NCBI RefSeq assembly: GCF_030297595.1
Contig: NZ_AP028138.1
Span: 496,001-560,000, forward strand
From: Polynucleobacter sp. HIN7
GTDB taxonomy: Bacteria > Pseudomonadota > Gammaproteobacteria > Burkholderiales > Burkholderiaceae
DNA length: 64,000 bases
Direction: 5' to 3'
Positions within the stretch are counted from its first letter, which is position 1. Each line of letters starts with the position of its first letter. The notes under the pieces were generated by a model, which searched no databases, had not been told where the DNA came from, and saw only the letters and a list, made by a program, of their open reading frames with translations. Below, one piece after another: positions 36,789-46,616 of this stretch. The position numbers and the translations under genes are program-made.

Positions 36789-38087
36789 ATGGTGACTCGT
36801 AAAGCAGAAGCAGCAATTATTCAGAAGGATTGGGATACCAATCCACGTTGGCAGGGGGTAAAGCGTGGCTACACCGCAGAAGATGTCGTTCGTCTTCGCG
36901 GTTCTGTTCGCCCAGAGTACACCTTAGCGAAACAGGGCGCTGAGAAGTTATGGAATTTGGTGAATAACGAAGCCTATGTAAATTGCTTGGGCGCATTGAC
37001 CGGTGGTCAAGCCATGCAGCAAGTGAAGGCTGGTGTTAAAGCAATCTATTTGTCAGGCTGGCAAGTAGCTGCTGATAACAATACCTATGCAGCAATGTAT
37101 CCTGATCAATCCCTCTATCCAGTGGATTCAGTACCTAAGGTGGTTGAGCGAATTAATAATACATTTGAGCGCGCAGATCAGATTCAGTGGTCAAAAGGAA
37201 TTAATCCAGGCGATCCTGGTTACATCGATTATTTCGCACCCATCGTTGCCGATGCTGAAGCTGGCTTTGGTGGTGTTCTGAATGCCTATGAATTAAGCAA
37301 AGCATTGATTAAAAATGGTGCAGCCGGCGTGCACTTTGAAGATCAGTTGTCATCCGTTAAAAAATGCGGACACTTAGGTGGCAAGGTGCTGTTACCAACC
37401 CAAGAGTCCGTGCAGAAATTAATTGCTGCTCGTTTGGCTGCCGATGTCATGGGTGTGCCAACCATTATTTTGGCAAGAACCGATGCTGAGGCTGCTGACC
37501 TATTAACCTCGGATTATGATGAAAACGATAAACCGTTCTTGACTGGTGAGAGAACACCTGAGGGTTTCTATAAAACTCGTAAAGGGCTCGGACAGGCGAT
37601 TTCTCGTGGTTTGGCTTACGCAGAATATGCCGATATGGTCTGGTGCGAGACCGGTACCCCAGATTTGGATTTTGCGAAGAAGTTTGCTGAAGCCATTCGT
37701 GAGAAGTTCCCCGGAAAAATGTTGGCCTACAACTGCTCGCCGTCATTTAACTGGAAGAAAAACTTAGATGATGCAACGATTGCTAAGTTCCAGCGCGAGC
37801 TAGGTGCGATGGGTTATAAGTACCAGTTCATTACTTTGGCCGGTATTCACTCGATGTGGTACAACATGTATGACCTTTCACAAGACTATGTCAAGCGCGG
37901 TATGACGGCTTATGTTGAGAAGGTACAAGAGCCTGAGTTTGCAGCACGTGATCGGGGTTATTCCTTTGTTTCACATCAGCAAGAAGTTGGCACCGGCTAC
38001 TTCGATGACGTTACAACCGTGATTCAAGGTGGGAAATCATCGGTAACTGCCTTGACTGGATCGACCGAAGAAGAGCAATTTCATTAA
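36789..38087 (+). CDS. aceA: Isocitrate lyase
   Basis: AceA splits isocitrate to glyoxylate and succinate, the first step of the glyoxylate bypass used on acetate and fatty acids. The 432-residue product has the signature KKCGHLGGK with the catalytic cysteine, [19 protein letters not shown] and [14 protein letters not shown] chose ATG 36789 (MVTRKAE), which AAGGAG precedes by six bases. ATG 36774 would place that site inside the coding region. No malate synthase gene is in the window. Confidence 0.97.
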   Translation: MVTRKAEAAIIQKDWDTNPRWQGVKRGYTAEDVVRLRGSVRPEYTLAKQGAEKLWNLVNNEAYVNCLGALTGGQAMQQVKAGVKAIYLSGWQVAADNNTYAAMYPDQSLYPVDSVPKVVERINNTFERADQIQWSKGINPGDPGYIDYFAPIVADAEAGFGGVLNAYELSKALIKNGAAGVHFEDQLSSVKKCGHLGGKVLLPTQESVQKLIAARLAADVMGVPTIILARTDAEAADLLTSDYDENDKPFLTGERTPEGFYKTRKGLGQAISRGLAYAEYADMVWCETGTPDLDFAKKFAEAIREKFPGKMLAYNCSPSFNWKKNLDDATIAKFQRELGAMGYKYQFITLAGIHSMWYNMYDLSQDYVKRGMTAYVEKVQEPEFAARDRGYSFVSHQQEVGTGYFDDVTTVIQGGKSSVTALTGSTEEEQFH

Positions 38088-38123
38088 TCATTCATTCGCC
38101 TAATCTGCGGCTAATGCAGTTAT

Positions 38124-38174
38124 GGAAGGCGTCTTTAGCATCCCAAAAGGGTGACTTAGGCGCCTTTCTGTTTT
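38124..38174 (+). terminator. Intrinsic terminator after aceA
   Basis: GGAAGGCGTC (38124-38133) pairs with GGCGCCTTTC (38159-38168) with two G-U pairs, and TGTTTT follows. A smaller stem CTGC/GCAG lies just before it (38105-38119). It separates aceA from the HIT gene 12 bases later. Confidence 0.7.
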
Positions 38175-38186
38175 ACAGTAGTAACT

Positions 38187-38615
38187 ATGAACCATTGCAT
38201 TCTTTGCAAAGACGAGGGCGGGCATCTAGTATGGCGCGGTGATGATGCGCGCGTTGTTCTGGTCGATGCTCCCGATTTGCCTGGCTATTGCCGGGTGATT
38301 TGGAATCGACATACTGCTGAGATGAGTGAGCTATCACGAGTTGAGCGAGAAATCTTGCTGGCCTTGGTGGACGTGGTTGAGTTTGCAGTCCGCCGTGTGA
38401 TGCGACCCCAAAAAATAAACCTAGCCTCATTGGGTAATCAAGTTCCCCATCTTCATTGGCATGTGATCCCCCGTTTTGCCGATGATCCATATTTTCCAGA
38501 GTCAATTTGGTCTTTAAGGCAGCGCGATACAGCTGAAGCTGTACTGAAGTCGCGACGTGAGCTTGCTAAGGGAGTTCCGGAAGCGATCCGATCAGGTATT
38601 GCTGACTTAGCTTAA
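38187..38615 (+). CDS. HIT family (histidine triad) protein
   Basis: The 142-residue protein carries the triad in NQVPHLHWHVIPRFADD (HxHxHxx) and an N-terminal CILCKDEGG resembling a zinc knuckle. HIT proteins hydrolyse or transfer nucleotides from dinucleoside polyphosphates or AMP conjugates. The exact substrate is unknown. Its end overlaps the convergent methyltransferase gene by nine bases. Confidence 0.9.
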   Translation: MNHCILCKDEGGHLVWRGDDARVVLVDAPDLPGYCRVIWNRHTAEMSELSRVEREILLALVDVVEFAVRRVMRPQKINLASLGNQVPHLHWHVIPRFADDPYFPESIWSLRQRDTAEAVLKSRRELAKGVPEAIRSGIADLA

Positions 38616-39317
38616 GCGTTGGTAGGCCCAGGCTTGATGAAAGCCGTGGGCGTCTAGTAAATCTTCCTGATGAAAGCCTGCCTGGCGCGCGAGCGATTGA
38701 TATTCAGAGGGGCTCAAAGGAAAGTCATTGGCTCGCACATGCTCAGTAATACGGGCACGTTCGATGGAGCTGATTGCCACCCAATCATTTTCAACCATGC
38801 ATAAATATTGATCAAGATAATCATCTCGACTTTGTCGATTATTGCGCATTACATCGATCAACACAAACGACCCCGACTGTTTTAAGACTCGAAAGCATTC
38901 CTTAAAAAGAGCCAGCTTGGATTGATCATTCAAATGATGAATGGCATAACTTGAAAATACTAAATCCAGGGCGCAGTCCGGTATTTGACGAAGTTGCTCA
39001 AGCATATCCAAGCAATTTAATTCCAATTGCGAAGACCAGGGTGCCAAATTAGTTTTAGCAAGCTGCAGCGCTGGTTGTGAAAGATCGCATGCTATGTAGC
39101 GCGAGATTTGATTATTCTTAAAAAGTGTTTGACTGAGAGTGGCGTCTCCACAACCAAGATCTACAAGGGATATTGGTCGATCAATTGCCTGAATCAGCCG
39201 TTGACTGGCATCAACCAATTCGTGATGAAACATGTAGTTATGCTCAAGTAGTTTTTGATATGTCGCCCAATTGGATCGAAATAAAGTGATTGGGTCAGAT
39301 TCAGACGCTTGATTCAT
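38607..39317 (-). CDS. Class I SAM-dependent methyltransferase, substrate unknown
   Basis: The 236-residue product has the SAM-binding motif I SLVDLGCGDATLSQ near residue 60, the acidic motif II YIACDLSQPAL, and VFSSYAIHHLND with SFVLIDVMRNNRQS as later motifs. This is the pattern of small-molecule or quinone-type methyltransferases, and I cannot name a substrate. I chose ATG 39317 (MNQASESD), seven bases after the DUF1841 stop; the longer frame from 39380 lies inside that gene. Confidence 0.85.
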   Translation of the reverse strand: MNQASESDPITLFRSNWATYQKLLEHNYMFHHELVDASQRLIQAIDRPISLVDLGCGDATLSQTLFKNNQISRYIACDLSQPALQLAKTNLAPWSSQLELNCLDMLEQLRQIPDCALDLVFSSYAIHHLNDQSKLALFKECFRVLKQSGSFVLIDVMRNNRQSRDDYLDQYLCMVENDWVAISSIERARITEHVRANDFPLSPSEYQSLARQAGFHQEDLLDAHGFHQAWAYQRLS

Positions 39318-39324
39318 TGAAAAC

Positions 39325-39753
39325 CTAGAGTAATTTTCGGATCGATTCAATATATGCATGCGCATCGAGAGCCTGACCATTGCGCTGTGATTCCCAAAGT
39401 GCGCGACCTAGGCATTCCATGATCTGGTGATGGGCCTCATGCTCTGAATCTAATTTTCGACTAAGTTGCTCGGCTACCAACTTGATTCCCGGGGGCTGAT
39501 CAATTGAAATCTGCTCGCTAATCGATAGGTGCATCGATAAATGCAAAAAGGGGTTGGTTTGCCCTTGTTCGGGTGTGAATTCATGAGAGAGCGCTTCATT
39601 GCTCGTCAAAATAGCGTGGTACTCAGGGTGAAGCTTGATCCATGAGCAGGCCATCATCTCCAGGGGCGTTAATACACCCCCAGACAACTCTTTTTGCCAT
39701 GCCCCGCAAAAGAATTGTCGAACCTCATCACGGCTTGGGTTAAACAGTGCCAC
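39325..39753 (-). CDS. DUF1841 family protein
   Basis: A 142-residue conserved proteobacterial protein, recognised by LFNPSRDEVRQFFCGAWQKE, PEQGQTNPFLHLSMHLSISEQISIDQPPGI and HQIMECLGRALWESQRNG. Function is unknown. I chose GTG 39753, with AAGGA eight bases before it and the family's usual FNPS start. A longer frame from 39843 lies inside nth. It overlaps the nth end by 14 bases, as often seen for this pair. Confidence 0.9.
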   Translation of the reverse strand: MALFNPSRDEVRQFFCGAWQKELSGGVLTPLEMMACSWIKLHPEYHAILTSNEALSHEFTPEQGQTNPFLHLSMHLSISEQISIDQPPGIKLVAEQLSRKLDSEHEAHHQIMECLGRALWESQRNGQALDAHAYIESIRKLL

Positions 39754-40396
39754 GTATTTTTCCTTGATTGGTTTTATATCGATAGGAGCATAAAGGCTCG
39801 ACGATGCATTGCGCGCAATCTGGATTGCGAGCTTTGCATACATAGCGGCCGTGCAAAATCAGCCAATGATGAGCATCCATGAGGTAGTCCTTCGGAATCC
39901 GTTTCATGAGTTTTTTTTCAACTTCAATGACATTTTTACCCGGGGCAAGACCTGTGCGATTCGATACTCGGAAAATATGAGTATCTACCGCAATCGTTGG
40001 TTCCCCAAATGCCGTATTGAGGATCACATTGGCGGTTTTGCGCCCAACCCCAGGAAGCGCCTCAAGGTCAGATCGGTTTCTGGGTACTTCACCACCATGG
40101 CGCTCAAGCAGGATTCGACAGGTTTCCTGTAAATGTTTACCTTTTGTTCGATACAGTCCAATATGTTGAATATAAGGACGTACCCCTTCTTCGCCGAGCT
40201 CTAGGATGGCTCTAGGAGTATTGGCGACTACGAACAATCGACGAGTTCCCTTATTCACCGATACATCGGTTGCTTGCGCAGATAGTAAGACCGCAGTTAA
40301 TAGTTCGAATGGCGAGCTGTATTCGAGTTCAGTAGTCGGCTTTGGATTATTTGCCTTCAATTGCTCAAAAAAGGCAATGCGCTGCTCAAGATTCAT
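39740..40396 (-). CDS. nth: Endonuclease III, DNA glycosylase/AP lyase
   Basis: Nth removes oxidised pyrimidines. The 218-residue protein has the helix-hairpin-helix LEALPGVGRKTANVILN with the catalytic lysine, the catalytic aspartate in AVDTHIFRVSNRTGLA and the terminal 4Fe-4S cysteines C-x6-C-x2-C-x5-C (VCKARNPDCAQCIVEPLC). The start at 40396 overlaps the end of the RnfB-like gene by four bases. Confidence 0.96.
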   Translation of the reverse strand: MNLEQRIAFFEQLKANNPKPTTELEYSSPFELLTAVLLSAQATDVSVNKGTRRLFVVANTPRAILELGEEGVRPYIQHIGLYRTKGKHLQETCRILLERHGGEVPRNRSDLEALPGVGRKTANVILNTAFGEPTIAVDTHIFRVSNRTGLAPGKNVIEVEKKLMKRIPKDYLMDAHHWLILHGRYVCKARNPDCAQCIVEPLCSYRYKTNQGKIRGTV

Positions 40397-41073
40397 GATG
40401 TTGATGAGCCTGATTGCTTTACTCGTGCAATGGCTGCAGCAATAATCGCCCGTTTCCGTTCGATTTCATCGAGTTGTGCTTGGCTAGTGGCTTCATTTTG
40501 ATCCAGTGCAGCCAATTTAGCTTTGGCTTTAGTGGCCAATCGCTCTTGCTGATCACGCTCTTCACGTCCTAATCGATTTAAATGCGACTCATAGCGAGAT
40601 CTCGCAAGATCGGCTTGGGCGGCTGACCAGGCATTCCAGCCGGTTTGTTCACCCGTTACATTGAGCATGTGAATGCAATCGACTGGGCAAGGGGCAACAC
40701 ATAAATCGCAGCCTGTACACCACTCGGGAAGAACGGTATGCATTTGTTTGGACGCGCCAACGATGGCATCGACGGGACATGCCTGGATACAGAGTGTGCA
40801 GCCAATGCAGGCTTTCGGATCAATCCAAGCGACAGGGCGGGGACGCTCAACCCCGCACTCTGGGTTAATGGTGCGGGTCTCATCATCCAAGGGGTAATTC
40901 AGGATTTGGCTAAGACGAATAATTCCCTCGACACCGCCCGGGGGGCAACGATTGGGTTTTTCTCCCTCAGCGAGCGCCTCTGCGTAACCGCGGCAATCGG
41001 GGTAGCCGCACTTTGTGCATTGTGTTTGCGGAAGCGCGTCTTCGAGTAGGTCGGCCAGCTTGGTTGAGGGCAT
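40393..41073 (-). CDS. RnfB/RsxB-like ferredoxin protein
   Basis: The 226-residue product has the RnfB cluster-binding motif CTKCGYPDCRGYAEALAEGE near the N-terminus and two 4Fe-4S ferredoxin motifs (CIGCTLCIQACPVDAI and CTGCDLCVAPCPVDCI). The N-terminal membrane helix of classical RnfB is missing. A charged Lys/Arg/Glu-rich tail of about 75 residues follows. No other rnf/rsx genes are here, so it may be a free-standing electron carrier, perhaps for the neighbouring 4Fe-4S enzyme Nth. That link is only contextual. Confidence 0.88.
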   Translation of the reverse strand: MPSTKLADLLEDALPQTQCTKCGYPDCRGYAEALAEGEKPNRCPPGGVEGIIRLSQILNYPLDDETRTINPECGVERPRPVAWIDPKACIGCTLCIQACPVDAIVGASKQMHTVLPEWCTGCDLCVAPCPVDCIHMLNVTGEQTGWNAWSAAQADLARSRYESHLNRLGREERDQQERLATKAKAKLAALDQNEATSQAQLDEIERKRAIIAAAIARVKQSGSSTS

Positions 41074-41094
41074 GGACTTTAAATCCGATGCAAT

Positions 41095-42366
41095 TTAATT
41101 CGCGTCTTGATTGCTGGGATTCGATGAGTGGTGAGCCCGAATAAATTGCTGGATGCGGGGATAGACCTTATTGCGCCAACGACTTCCAGAAAAAATACCG
41201 TAATGTCCGGCACCGCTTACTTCATAATGCTCTTTCCTCGATTCCTCAATTCCCTTGCACAGTTTATGGGCCGCACGCGTTTGACCACTCCCAGAAATAT
41301 CATCCATCTCGCCTTCGATCGTCAGTAAGGCTGACTCCTGAATATCTTGAGGTTTAACGAGCTCATTGCGTACCATCCAAGTTCCATTTGGTAGTGCATA
41401 GTCTTTGAAGACCGTACGTATGGTATCTAAGTAGTAGTGAGCATCCATATCCAGCACCGCGTTGTATTCGTCATAAAAACGGATATGGGCTTGCGCATCT
41501 TGTTCGTCACCACGTACTAAGTTTTGAAAATAATCCCAATGTGACTGCAGATGGTTGCTTGGGTTCATGGCAATAAAACCCATGTGCTGCAAGAACCCTG
41601 GATAAACTCGTCGCCCGACACCAGGATGGGGTGGCGGTACGTTATGAATCGTATTTGCCTCAAACCACTCAATCGATTTACTCATCGCCAGAGAGTTCAC
41701 TGCGGTTGGTGATTTGCGTGCATCGATTGGTCCGCCCATCATCACCAGTGAGCGAGGTGTGCTCTCACCACGTGAAGCCATCAGAGATACAGCGCCCAGT
41801 ACTGGTACGGTTGGTTGGCACACCGATATCACATGCAAGTTTTCAGCGCCAATGTGGCGAATGAAATCTTCAATGTAATGGACGTAATCATCTAGGCCGA
41901 ATACACCTTGGTCATTTGGAACCATCCTGGCATCGATCCAGTCGGTGATATAGACCTTGTGATCTTGCAACATGGTGCGAACGGTATCGCGCAATAAGGT
42001 CGAGTGATGACCCGAGAGTGGGGCAACAATTAAAACAACAGGGTCTTGCTTCATTTTGGAGATGACTTCAATATCATCTGAAAAACGCTTGAAGCGAACC
42101 AAATTACAAAAAGGCTTGGCTAGAGCAGTAAATTCTTGGACAACCACTTCTTTGCCGTGTGCCTTGACACTCCGAATTCCAAACTCGGGTTTTTTATAGT
42201 CCTTGCCAAGACGGTGCAAGAGTTCATAACTGGCTGCTAGACGTTCGGCACCCGGCACCAGTGAGAGCGGGTTCGCGGGATTAACAAAAGTCTCAGCGGT
42301 CGTTTTAGCCCACTCTGTTAGGGGTTGCAATAATGCTTTTTGAAAATCATAGATTTGATAAAGCAT
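41095..42366 (-). CDS. phaZ: Intracellular polyhydroxyalkanoate depolymerase
   Basis: PhaZ mobilises stored polyhydroxybutyrate granules. The 423-residue product matches the Ralstonia PhaZ1 type: MLYQIYDFQKALLQPL at the start, the nucleophile region VISVCQPTVPVLGAV with cysteine in place of serine, the acidic TIEGEMDDISG and the histidine in SGAGHYGIFSGSRW. I chose ATG 42366, which GGAGAG precedes. The frame from 42420 overlaps the aminotransferase gene. Confidence 0.93.
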   Translation of the reverse strand: MLYQIYDFQKALLQPLTEWAKTTAETFVNPANPLSLVPGAERLAASYELLHRLGKDYKKPEFGIRSVKAHGKEVVVQEFTALAKPFCNLVRFKRFSDDIEVISKMKQDPVVLIVAPLSGHHSTLLRDTVRTMLQDHKVYITDWIDARMVPNDQGVFGLDDYVHYIEDFIRHIGAENLHVISVCQPTVPVLGAVSLMASRGESTPRSLVMMGGPIDARKSPTAVNSLAMSKSIEWFEANTIHNVPPPHPGVGRRVYPGFLQHMGFIAMNPSNHLQSHWDYFQNLVRGDEQDAQAHIRFYDEYNAVLDMDAHYYLDTIRTVFKDYALPNGTWMVRNELVKPQDIQESALLTIEGEMDDISGSGQTRAAHKLCKGIEESRKEHYEVSGAGHYGIFSGSRWRNKVYPRIQQFIRAHHSSNPSNQDAN

Positions 42367-42394
42367 TGAATACTCTCCAGAACCAGCAAAGATC

Positions 42395-43600
42395 CTATTT
42401 TGACATGAGAACCCGGGCAATTGCCTGAGCGACCCGATCTATATTTTTGGTATTTAAAGCAGCCACGCAAATGCGTCCCGTGGACAGAGCGTAAATGCCA
42501 TCCTGTTCTTGGAGCTTGGCGACCTGGTCAGAGGTCAGCCCTGAGTAGGAGAACATGCCCCGTTGTGCCTCAATAAATGAAAAATCTTGCGATACGCCAG
42601 CTGCTGCCAATTTCTCTTTTAGGCCTTGACGCATGGATTTAATCCGATCGCGCATCTGGGCTAATTCATCTTCCCACATTTGACGCAGTTTTGGTGAGTT
42701 GAGAACCGTTGCCACAATCGCTGCACCATGCGTTGGTGGGTTTGAGTAATTGGTTCGAATCACGCGTTTGAGCTGCGACAGAACGCGGGCAGACTCTTCT
42801 TTGCTTTGTGTCACGATGGATAAAGCACCAACACGCTCACCATACAAAGAGAATGATTTGGAGAAAGAACTCGATACGAAGAAAGACATTCCCGAATCAG
42901 CAAACATGCGTACGGCAGCACCATCTTGTTCAATACCGTCCGCAAAGCCTTGGTAAGCAATATCAAGAAATGGAATTAACTGTTTTTGTTGGCAAATCGA
43001 AATAATTTTTTGCCATTGATCTTTGTTGAGATCCGCACCCGTTGGATTGTGACAGCAGGCATGGAGGATGACTAAGGTTTTCGCAGGAAAAGACTCCAGC
43101 GATTTCACCATGCCATCAAAGTCAACGCCCCGTGTTTTTGGGTCAAAGTAGGTGTACTCCAAAACCTCGTATCCAGCAGCCTCAAAAATACCGCGATGGT
43201 TCTCCCAGCTTGGGGAGCTAATGGCTGCTTTTGCAGTAGGTTCAAGGCGTTTAACAAAATCTCCACCAACTCGGAGGGCTCCAGTGCCACCAAGGCACTC
43301 TGCAGTGACCACTCGCCCAGCCTGAATCAATGCTGAGTCTTTGCCAAAAAGTAAGTTCTGAACAGCTGAGTTATATGGATTGGGTCCTTCAATCGGAATG
43401 TAGGCACGAGGCGCTTCTTTGGCAACGACTTCTTTCTCCGCCTCCAGGACAGCGCGCAAGAGCGGAACTTTGCCTTCGTCGGTGTAATAAACCCCTACAC
43501 CTAAATTAACTTTGCCGGGCCTTTGGTCAGCGTTATAAGCCTCGGTTAGGCCAAAAATTGGATCTTTGGGAGCAAGCTGGACGGAAGAAAACAGATTCAT
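42395..43600 (-). CDS. Aspartate/aromatic aminotransferase (class I, TyrB/AspC type)
   Basis: The 401-residue PLP enzyme has LGVGVYYTDEGKVPLLRAV, HACCHNPTGADLNKDQW and the PLP-binding lysine in VSSSFSKSFSLYGERVGAL. Such enzymes interconvert aspartate, glutamate and aromatic amino acids with their oxo acids. AspC and TyrB cannot be separated by eye. It is divergent from uvrB across 121 bases and is the first gene of a minus-strand run ending with the methyltransferase. Confidence 0.92.
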   Translation of the reverse strand: MNLFSSVQLAPKDPIFGLTEAYNADQRPGKVNLGVGVYYTDEGKVPLLRAVLEAEKEVVAKEAPRAYIPIEGPNPYNSAVQNLLFGKDSALIQAGRVVTAECLGGTGALRVGGDFVKRLEPTAKAAISSPSWENHRGIFEAAGYEVLEYTYFDPKTRGVDFDGMVKSLESFPAKTLVILHACCHNPTGADLNKDQWQKIISICQQKQLIPFLDIAYQGFADGIEQDGAAVRMFADSGMSFFVSSSFSKSFSLYGERVGALSIVTQSKEESARVLSQLKRVIRTNYSNPPTHGAAIVATVLNSPKLRQMWEDELAQMRDRIKSMRQGLKEKLAAAGVSQDFSFIEAQRGMFSYSGLTSDQVAKLQEQDGIYALSTGRICVAALNTKNIDRVAQAIARVLMSK

Positions 43601-43721
43601 GGTGGAAATTTCGATTAGTTGTTGTAAATCAGGCTCTTAGAAGCGGTTGGTATAAACGGAATAAAAACGGCAAAATTGAAGATTATTTATAAATTGCTAG
43701 GTAATTCATCCCTGGCCATAA

Positions 43722-45896
43722 ATGATAGCCGAGATGCCAAAGCTCAATCCAAAATCGACCAGCAAAAAAAAGAACCCAGACCCGGTCGTTTTTACCGATT
43801 CTTCTGGAGTCGCAGAGGATGTTGTTCTACAGATTGAGGAGGCGACGACTCTGGATGAATCGAAGTTCGTTACCTTTCCAAATTCACCATATCAACTCTA
43901 TCAACCATTTCCCCCCGCCGGTGATCAACCGACTGCGATTGATCAGTTATGCGAAGGACTTGAGGATGGATTGTTGTTTCAAACTCTATTAGGGGTTACC
44001 GGTTCAGGCAAAACATTCACCATGGCGAATGTCATTGCGAGAATGGGCCGGCCGGCCATTATCTTTGCGCCCAATAAAACTCTCGCAGCACAGTTGTATT
44101 CTGAGTTTCGGGAATTCTTCCCCAGAAATGCTGTTGAATATTTTGTGAGTTATTACGACTACTATCAACCAGAAGCTTACGTACCTCAGCGCGATCTGTT
44201 CATCGAAAAAGACTCATCAATTAATGAGCATATTGAACAGATGCGTTTATCGGCCACAAAAAGTTTATTAGAGCGTCGAGATGTGGTGATTGTGGCAACC
44301 GTATCGGCCATTTATGGCATTGGTAATCCAGGCGATTACCACAGTATGGTGTTGACCTTACGACCTGGTGATAAATTAAGTCAACGCGATATCGTGACTC
44401 GATTGATTTCCATGCAGTATGAGCGCAATGAGATGGATTTTCAGCGAGGCATTTTTCGGGTCCGCGGCGATACGATCGATATTTTCCCGGCCGAGCATAA
44501 TGAACTGGCGATTCGGGTTGAGCTATTTGATGACCAAGTTGAATCACTTCATTTCTTTGATCCATTAACCGGAAAGATTAAGCAAAAATTACCGCGTTTT
44601 ACGGTGTATCCAAGCTCGCATTATGTAACCCCAAGAGAAACAGTTTTAAGAGCGATTGAAACTATTAAAGCTGAGTTACGGGAGCGTTTGGATGAGTTTG
44701 TTAAAGGGAATAAGTTAGTGGAGGCGCAGCGTTTAGAGCAGCGTACCCGATTTGACCTTGAGATGCTCGCGGAACTTGGCTTTTGCAAAGGGATTGAAAA
44801 CTATTCGCGACATTTATCGGGTGCAAAACCGGGTGAAGCGCCACCCACATTAGTTGATTACCTGCCAGATGATGCGCTCATGTTTTTAGATGAGAGCCAT
44901 GTTTTGATTGGGCAATTGAATGGGATGTATAACGGGGACCGCTCTCGTAAACATACCTTGGTGGAGTACGGCTTTCGCTTACCATCGGCGATGGATAACC
45001 GCCCACTGAAATTTCCAGAGTTTGAGACGAAGATGCGCCAAGCAATTTTTGTCTCAGCAACTCCAGCCGATTATGAAAACCAAAAAACGGGCCAAGTGGT
45101 TGAGCAAGTCGTACGTCCTACAGGTCTGGTCGATCCTGAAATTGAGGTTCTACCCGCCAGCTCTCAGGTGGATGACTTACTGGGTCAAATTCATGACCGT
45201 GTGAAAGCGGGTGAGCGCATATTGGTCACAGTGCTTACAAAGCGTATGGCCGAACAATTAACAGAATATTTGGCTGATAACGGCGTAAAAGTACGCTATG
45301 TTCACTCGGATATTGATACGGTCGAGCGTGTCGAGATTATTCGTGATTTACGTTTAGGTGTTTTTGATGTGTTAGTTGGTATCAATTTATTGCGCGAGGG
45401 TCTTGATATCCCCGAGGTATCTCTCGTCGCAATCTTGGATGCGGATAAAGAGGGATTTTTACGAGCAGAGCGGAGTTTGATTCAGACCATTGGAAGGGCA
45501 GCGCGAAATGTTCATGGCAAAGCGATTTTGTATGCCGACAAGATAACGGACTCCATGAAAAGAGCGATGGGGGAAACTGAGCGTCGCAGAAATAAGCAAA
45601 TTGCGTTTAACTTGCAGCATGGCATTAAGCCCAAAGGTGTTCAGAAGCGAATCAAAGACATTATTGATGGCGTTTACGATGTTCAGGAAAAGCGCGCGGA
45701 GTTGCAAGTTGCGCAGCGTAAGGCCCAGTATGAGATGATGAGTGAGCGTGAGTTAGCGAGCGAAATTAATCGTCTCGAGAAGCAAATGATGGCTGAGGCC
45801 AAAAATCTCGAGTTTGAGAAGGCGGCCGCAACTCGAGACCAGATTGCTAAAATTAAGGAGTTGGCATTTGGAGCGCTTGCTAAAGATTCTATATAA
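43722..45896 (+). CDS. uvrB: UvrABC system protein B
   Basis: UvrB is the damage-verifying ATPase that UvrA loads on DNA. The 724-residue product has [16 protein letters not shown], the beta hairpin [44 protein letters not shown] and a C-terminal UVR domain ([28 protein letters not shown]). The conserved fold begins at about residue 50 ([22 protein letters not shown]). The first 45 residues are a Lys/acid-rich extension absent from E. coli UvrB. The start may be ATG 43722 or 43734. I see no CTG-N10-CAG operator in the upstream 121 bases. Confidence 0.96.
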   Translation: MIAEMPKLNPKSTSKKKNPDPVVFTDSSGVAEDVVLQIEEATTLDESKFVTFPNSPYQLYQPFPPAGDQPTAIDQLCEGLEDGLLFQTLLGVTGSGKTFTMANVIARMGRPAIIFAPNKTLAAQLYSEFREFFPRNAVEYFVSYYDYYQPEAYVPQRDLFIEKDSSINEHIEQMRLSATKSLLERRDVVIVATVSAIYGIGNPGDYHSMVLTLRPGDKLSQRDIVTRLISMQYERNEMDFQRGIFRVRGDTIDIFPAEHNELAIRVELFDDQVESLHFFDPLTGKIKQKLPRFTVYPSSHYVTPRETVLRAIETIKAELRERLDEFVKGNKLVEAQRLEQRTRFDLEMLAELGFCKGIENYSRHLSGAKPGEAPPTLVDYLPDDALMFLDESHVLIGQLNGMYNGDRSRKHTLVEYGFRLPSAMDNRPLKFPEFETKMRQAIFVSATPADYENQKTGQVVEQVVRPTGLVDPEIEVLPASSQVDDLLGQIHDRVKAGERILVTVLTKRMAEQLTEYLADNGVKVRYVHSDIDTVERVEIIRDLRLGVFDVLVGINLLREGLDIPEVSLVAILDADKEGFLRAERSLIQTIGRAARNVHGKAILYADKITDSMKRAMGETERRRNKQIAFNLQHGIKPKGVQKRIKDIIDGVYDVQEKRAELQVAQRKAQYEMMSERELASEINRLEKQMMAEAKNLEFEKAAATRDQIAKIKELAFGALAKDSI

Positions 45897-45916
45897 ATCA
45901 AGCGCTTATCGTTTTT
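45871..45916 (+). terminator. Intrinsic terminator overlapping the end of uvrB
   Basis: GAGCGCTTG (45871-45879) pairs with CAAGCGCTT (45899-45907), with one G-U pair, across a 19-base loop that contains the uvrB stop. GTTTTTA follows. The long loop makes it a modest terminator, but it sits at the right place between uvrB and the iscR promoter. Confidence 0.55.
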
Positions 45917-45944
45917 ATCCCCACATTACCCCTATGGCTTATTC

Positions 45945-45995
45945 TTGATAAAAATACTCGGGAATATGTTATACTTGACTGGAATTGTCAGGTAT
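45945..45995 (+). promoter_or_regulatory. isc promoter with IscR type 1 binding site
   Basis: An extended -10 element (TG-T-TATACT, 45967-45975) has TTGATA (45945-45950) as a distant -35 at 19 bases. ATACTTGAC (45971-45979), seven bases and GTCAGGTAT (45987-45995) form the near-perfect palindrome of an IscR type 1 site. It covers the -10 and start point, so IscR carrying its 2Fe-2S cluster should repress its own operon. The leader to ATG 46045 is about 60 bases. Confidence 0.9.
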
Positions 45996-46044
45996 TACCC
46001 CTCTGGCAATGGCTGTCCATATCAACCCACAACCAAGGTGATTT

Positions 46045-46614
46045 ATGAGACTTACTACTAAAGGTCGTTTTGCTGTAACCGCGATGATTGACTTAGCCCT
46101 GCGCGAAGCGCATGGTCCCGTAACCCTAGCTGGAATTAGCCAGCGCCAGAAGATTTCGCTTTCGTATCTAGAGCAACTCTTTGGAAAATTGCGTCGCTTT
46201 AACATTGTTGAGAGTACTCGCGGTCCAGGTGGCGGCTATACATTAGCCCGCAAAGCCGAGGAGGTCAGTGTGGCCGACATCATTGTGGCTGTGGATGAGC
46301 CCTTAGACGCTACCCAGTGCGGCGGCAAGGGAAATTGCCATAGCGAGGAAGACACCCATAGTCGCTGTATGACCCATGACTTATGGACCAATTTGAACGC
46401 CAAGATGGTTGAGTATCTAGACTCGGTCACTTTACGCGATTTGGTCAAACAGCAAGAAAGCCGCGGAGTGGTGATTGCTGATATGCGCGAGAAAAAAGTG
46501 CGCGTTGAGCCTGCGAAGTTGAAAAAGCCCGCAGTCGCTGCAGTTGCTAAAAAAGAAGAGGCTCCTAAGCGGCCTTTAATTAATTCAGTATTCAATTTAG
46601 CAAGACAAGGTTAA
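46045..46614 (+). CDS. iscR: Fe-S cluster regulator IscR
   Basis: IscR is an Rrf2-family regulator that senses 2Fe-2S supply. The 189-residue product has the winged helix [39 protein letters not shown] and the cysteines C-G-G-K-G-N-C followed by [11 protein letters not shown]. The gap between the second and third cysteines is about four residues longer than in E. coli. The C-terminal 40 residues are Lys/Ala-rich. It heads iscS-iscU-iscA-hscB-hscA-fdx. Confidence 0.97.
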   Translation: MRLTTKGRFAVTAMIDLALREAHGPVTLAGISQRQKISLSYLEQLFGKLRRFNIVESTRGPGGGYTLARKAEEVSVADIIVAVDEPLDATQCGGKGNCHSEEDTHSRCMTHDLWTNLNAKMVEYLDSVTLRDLVKQQESRGVVIADMREKKVRVEPAKLKKPAVAAVAKKEEAPKRPLINSVFNLARQG

Positions 46615-46616
46615 GT

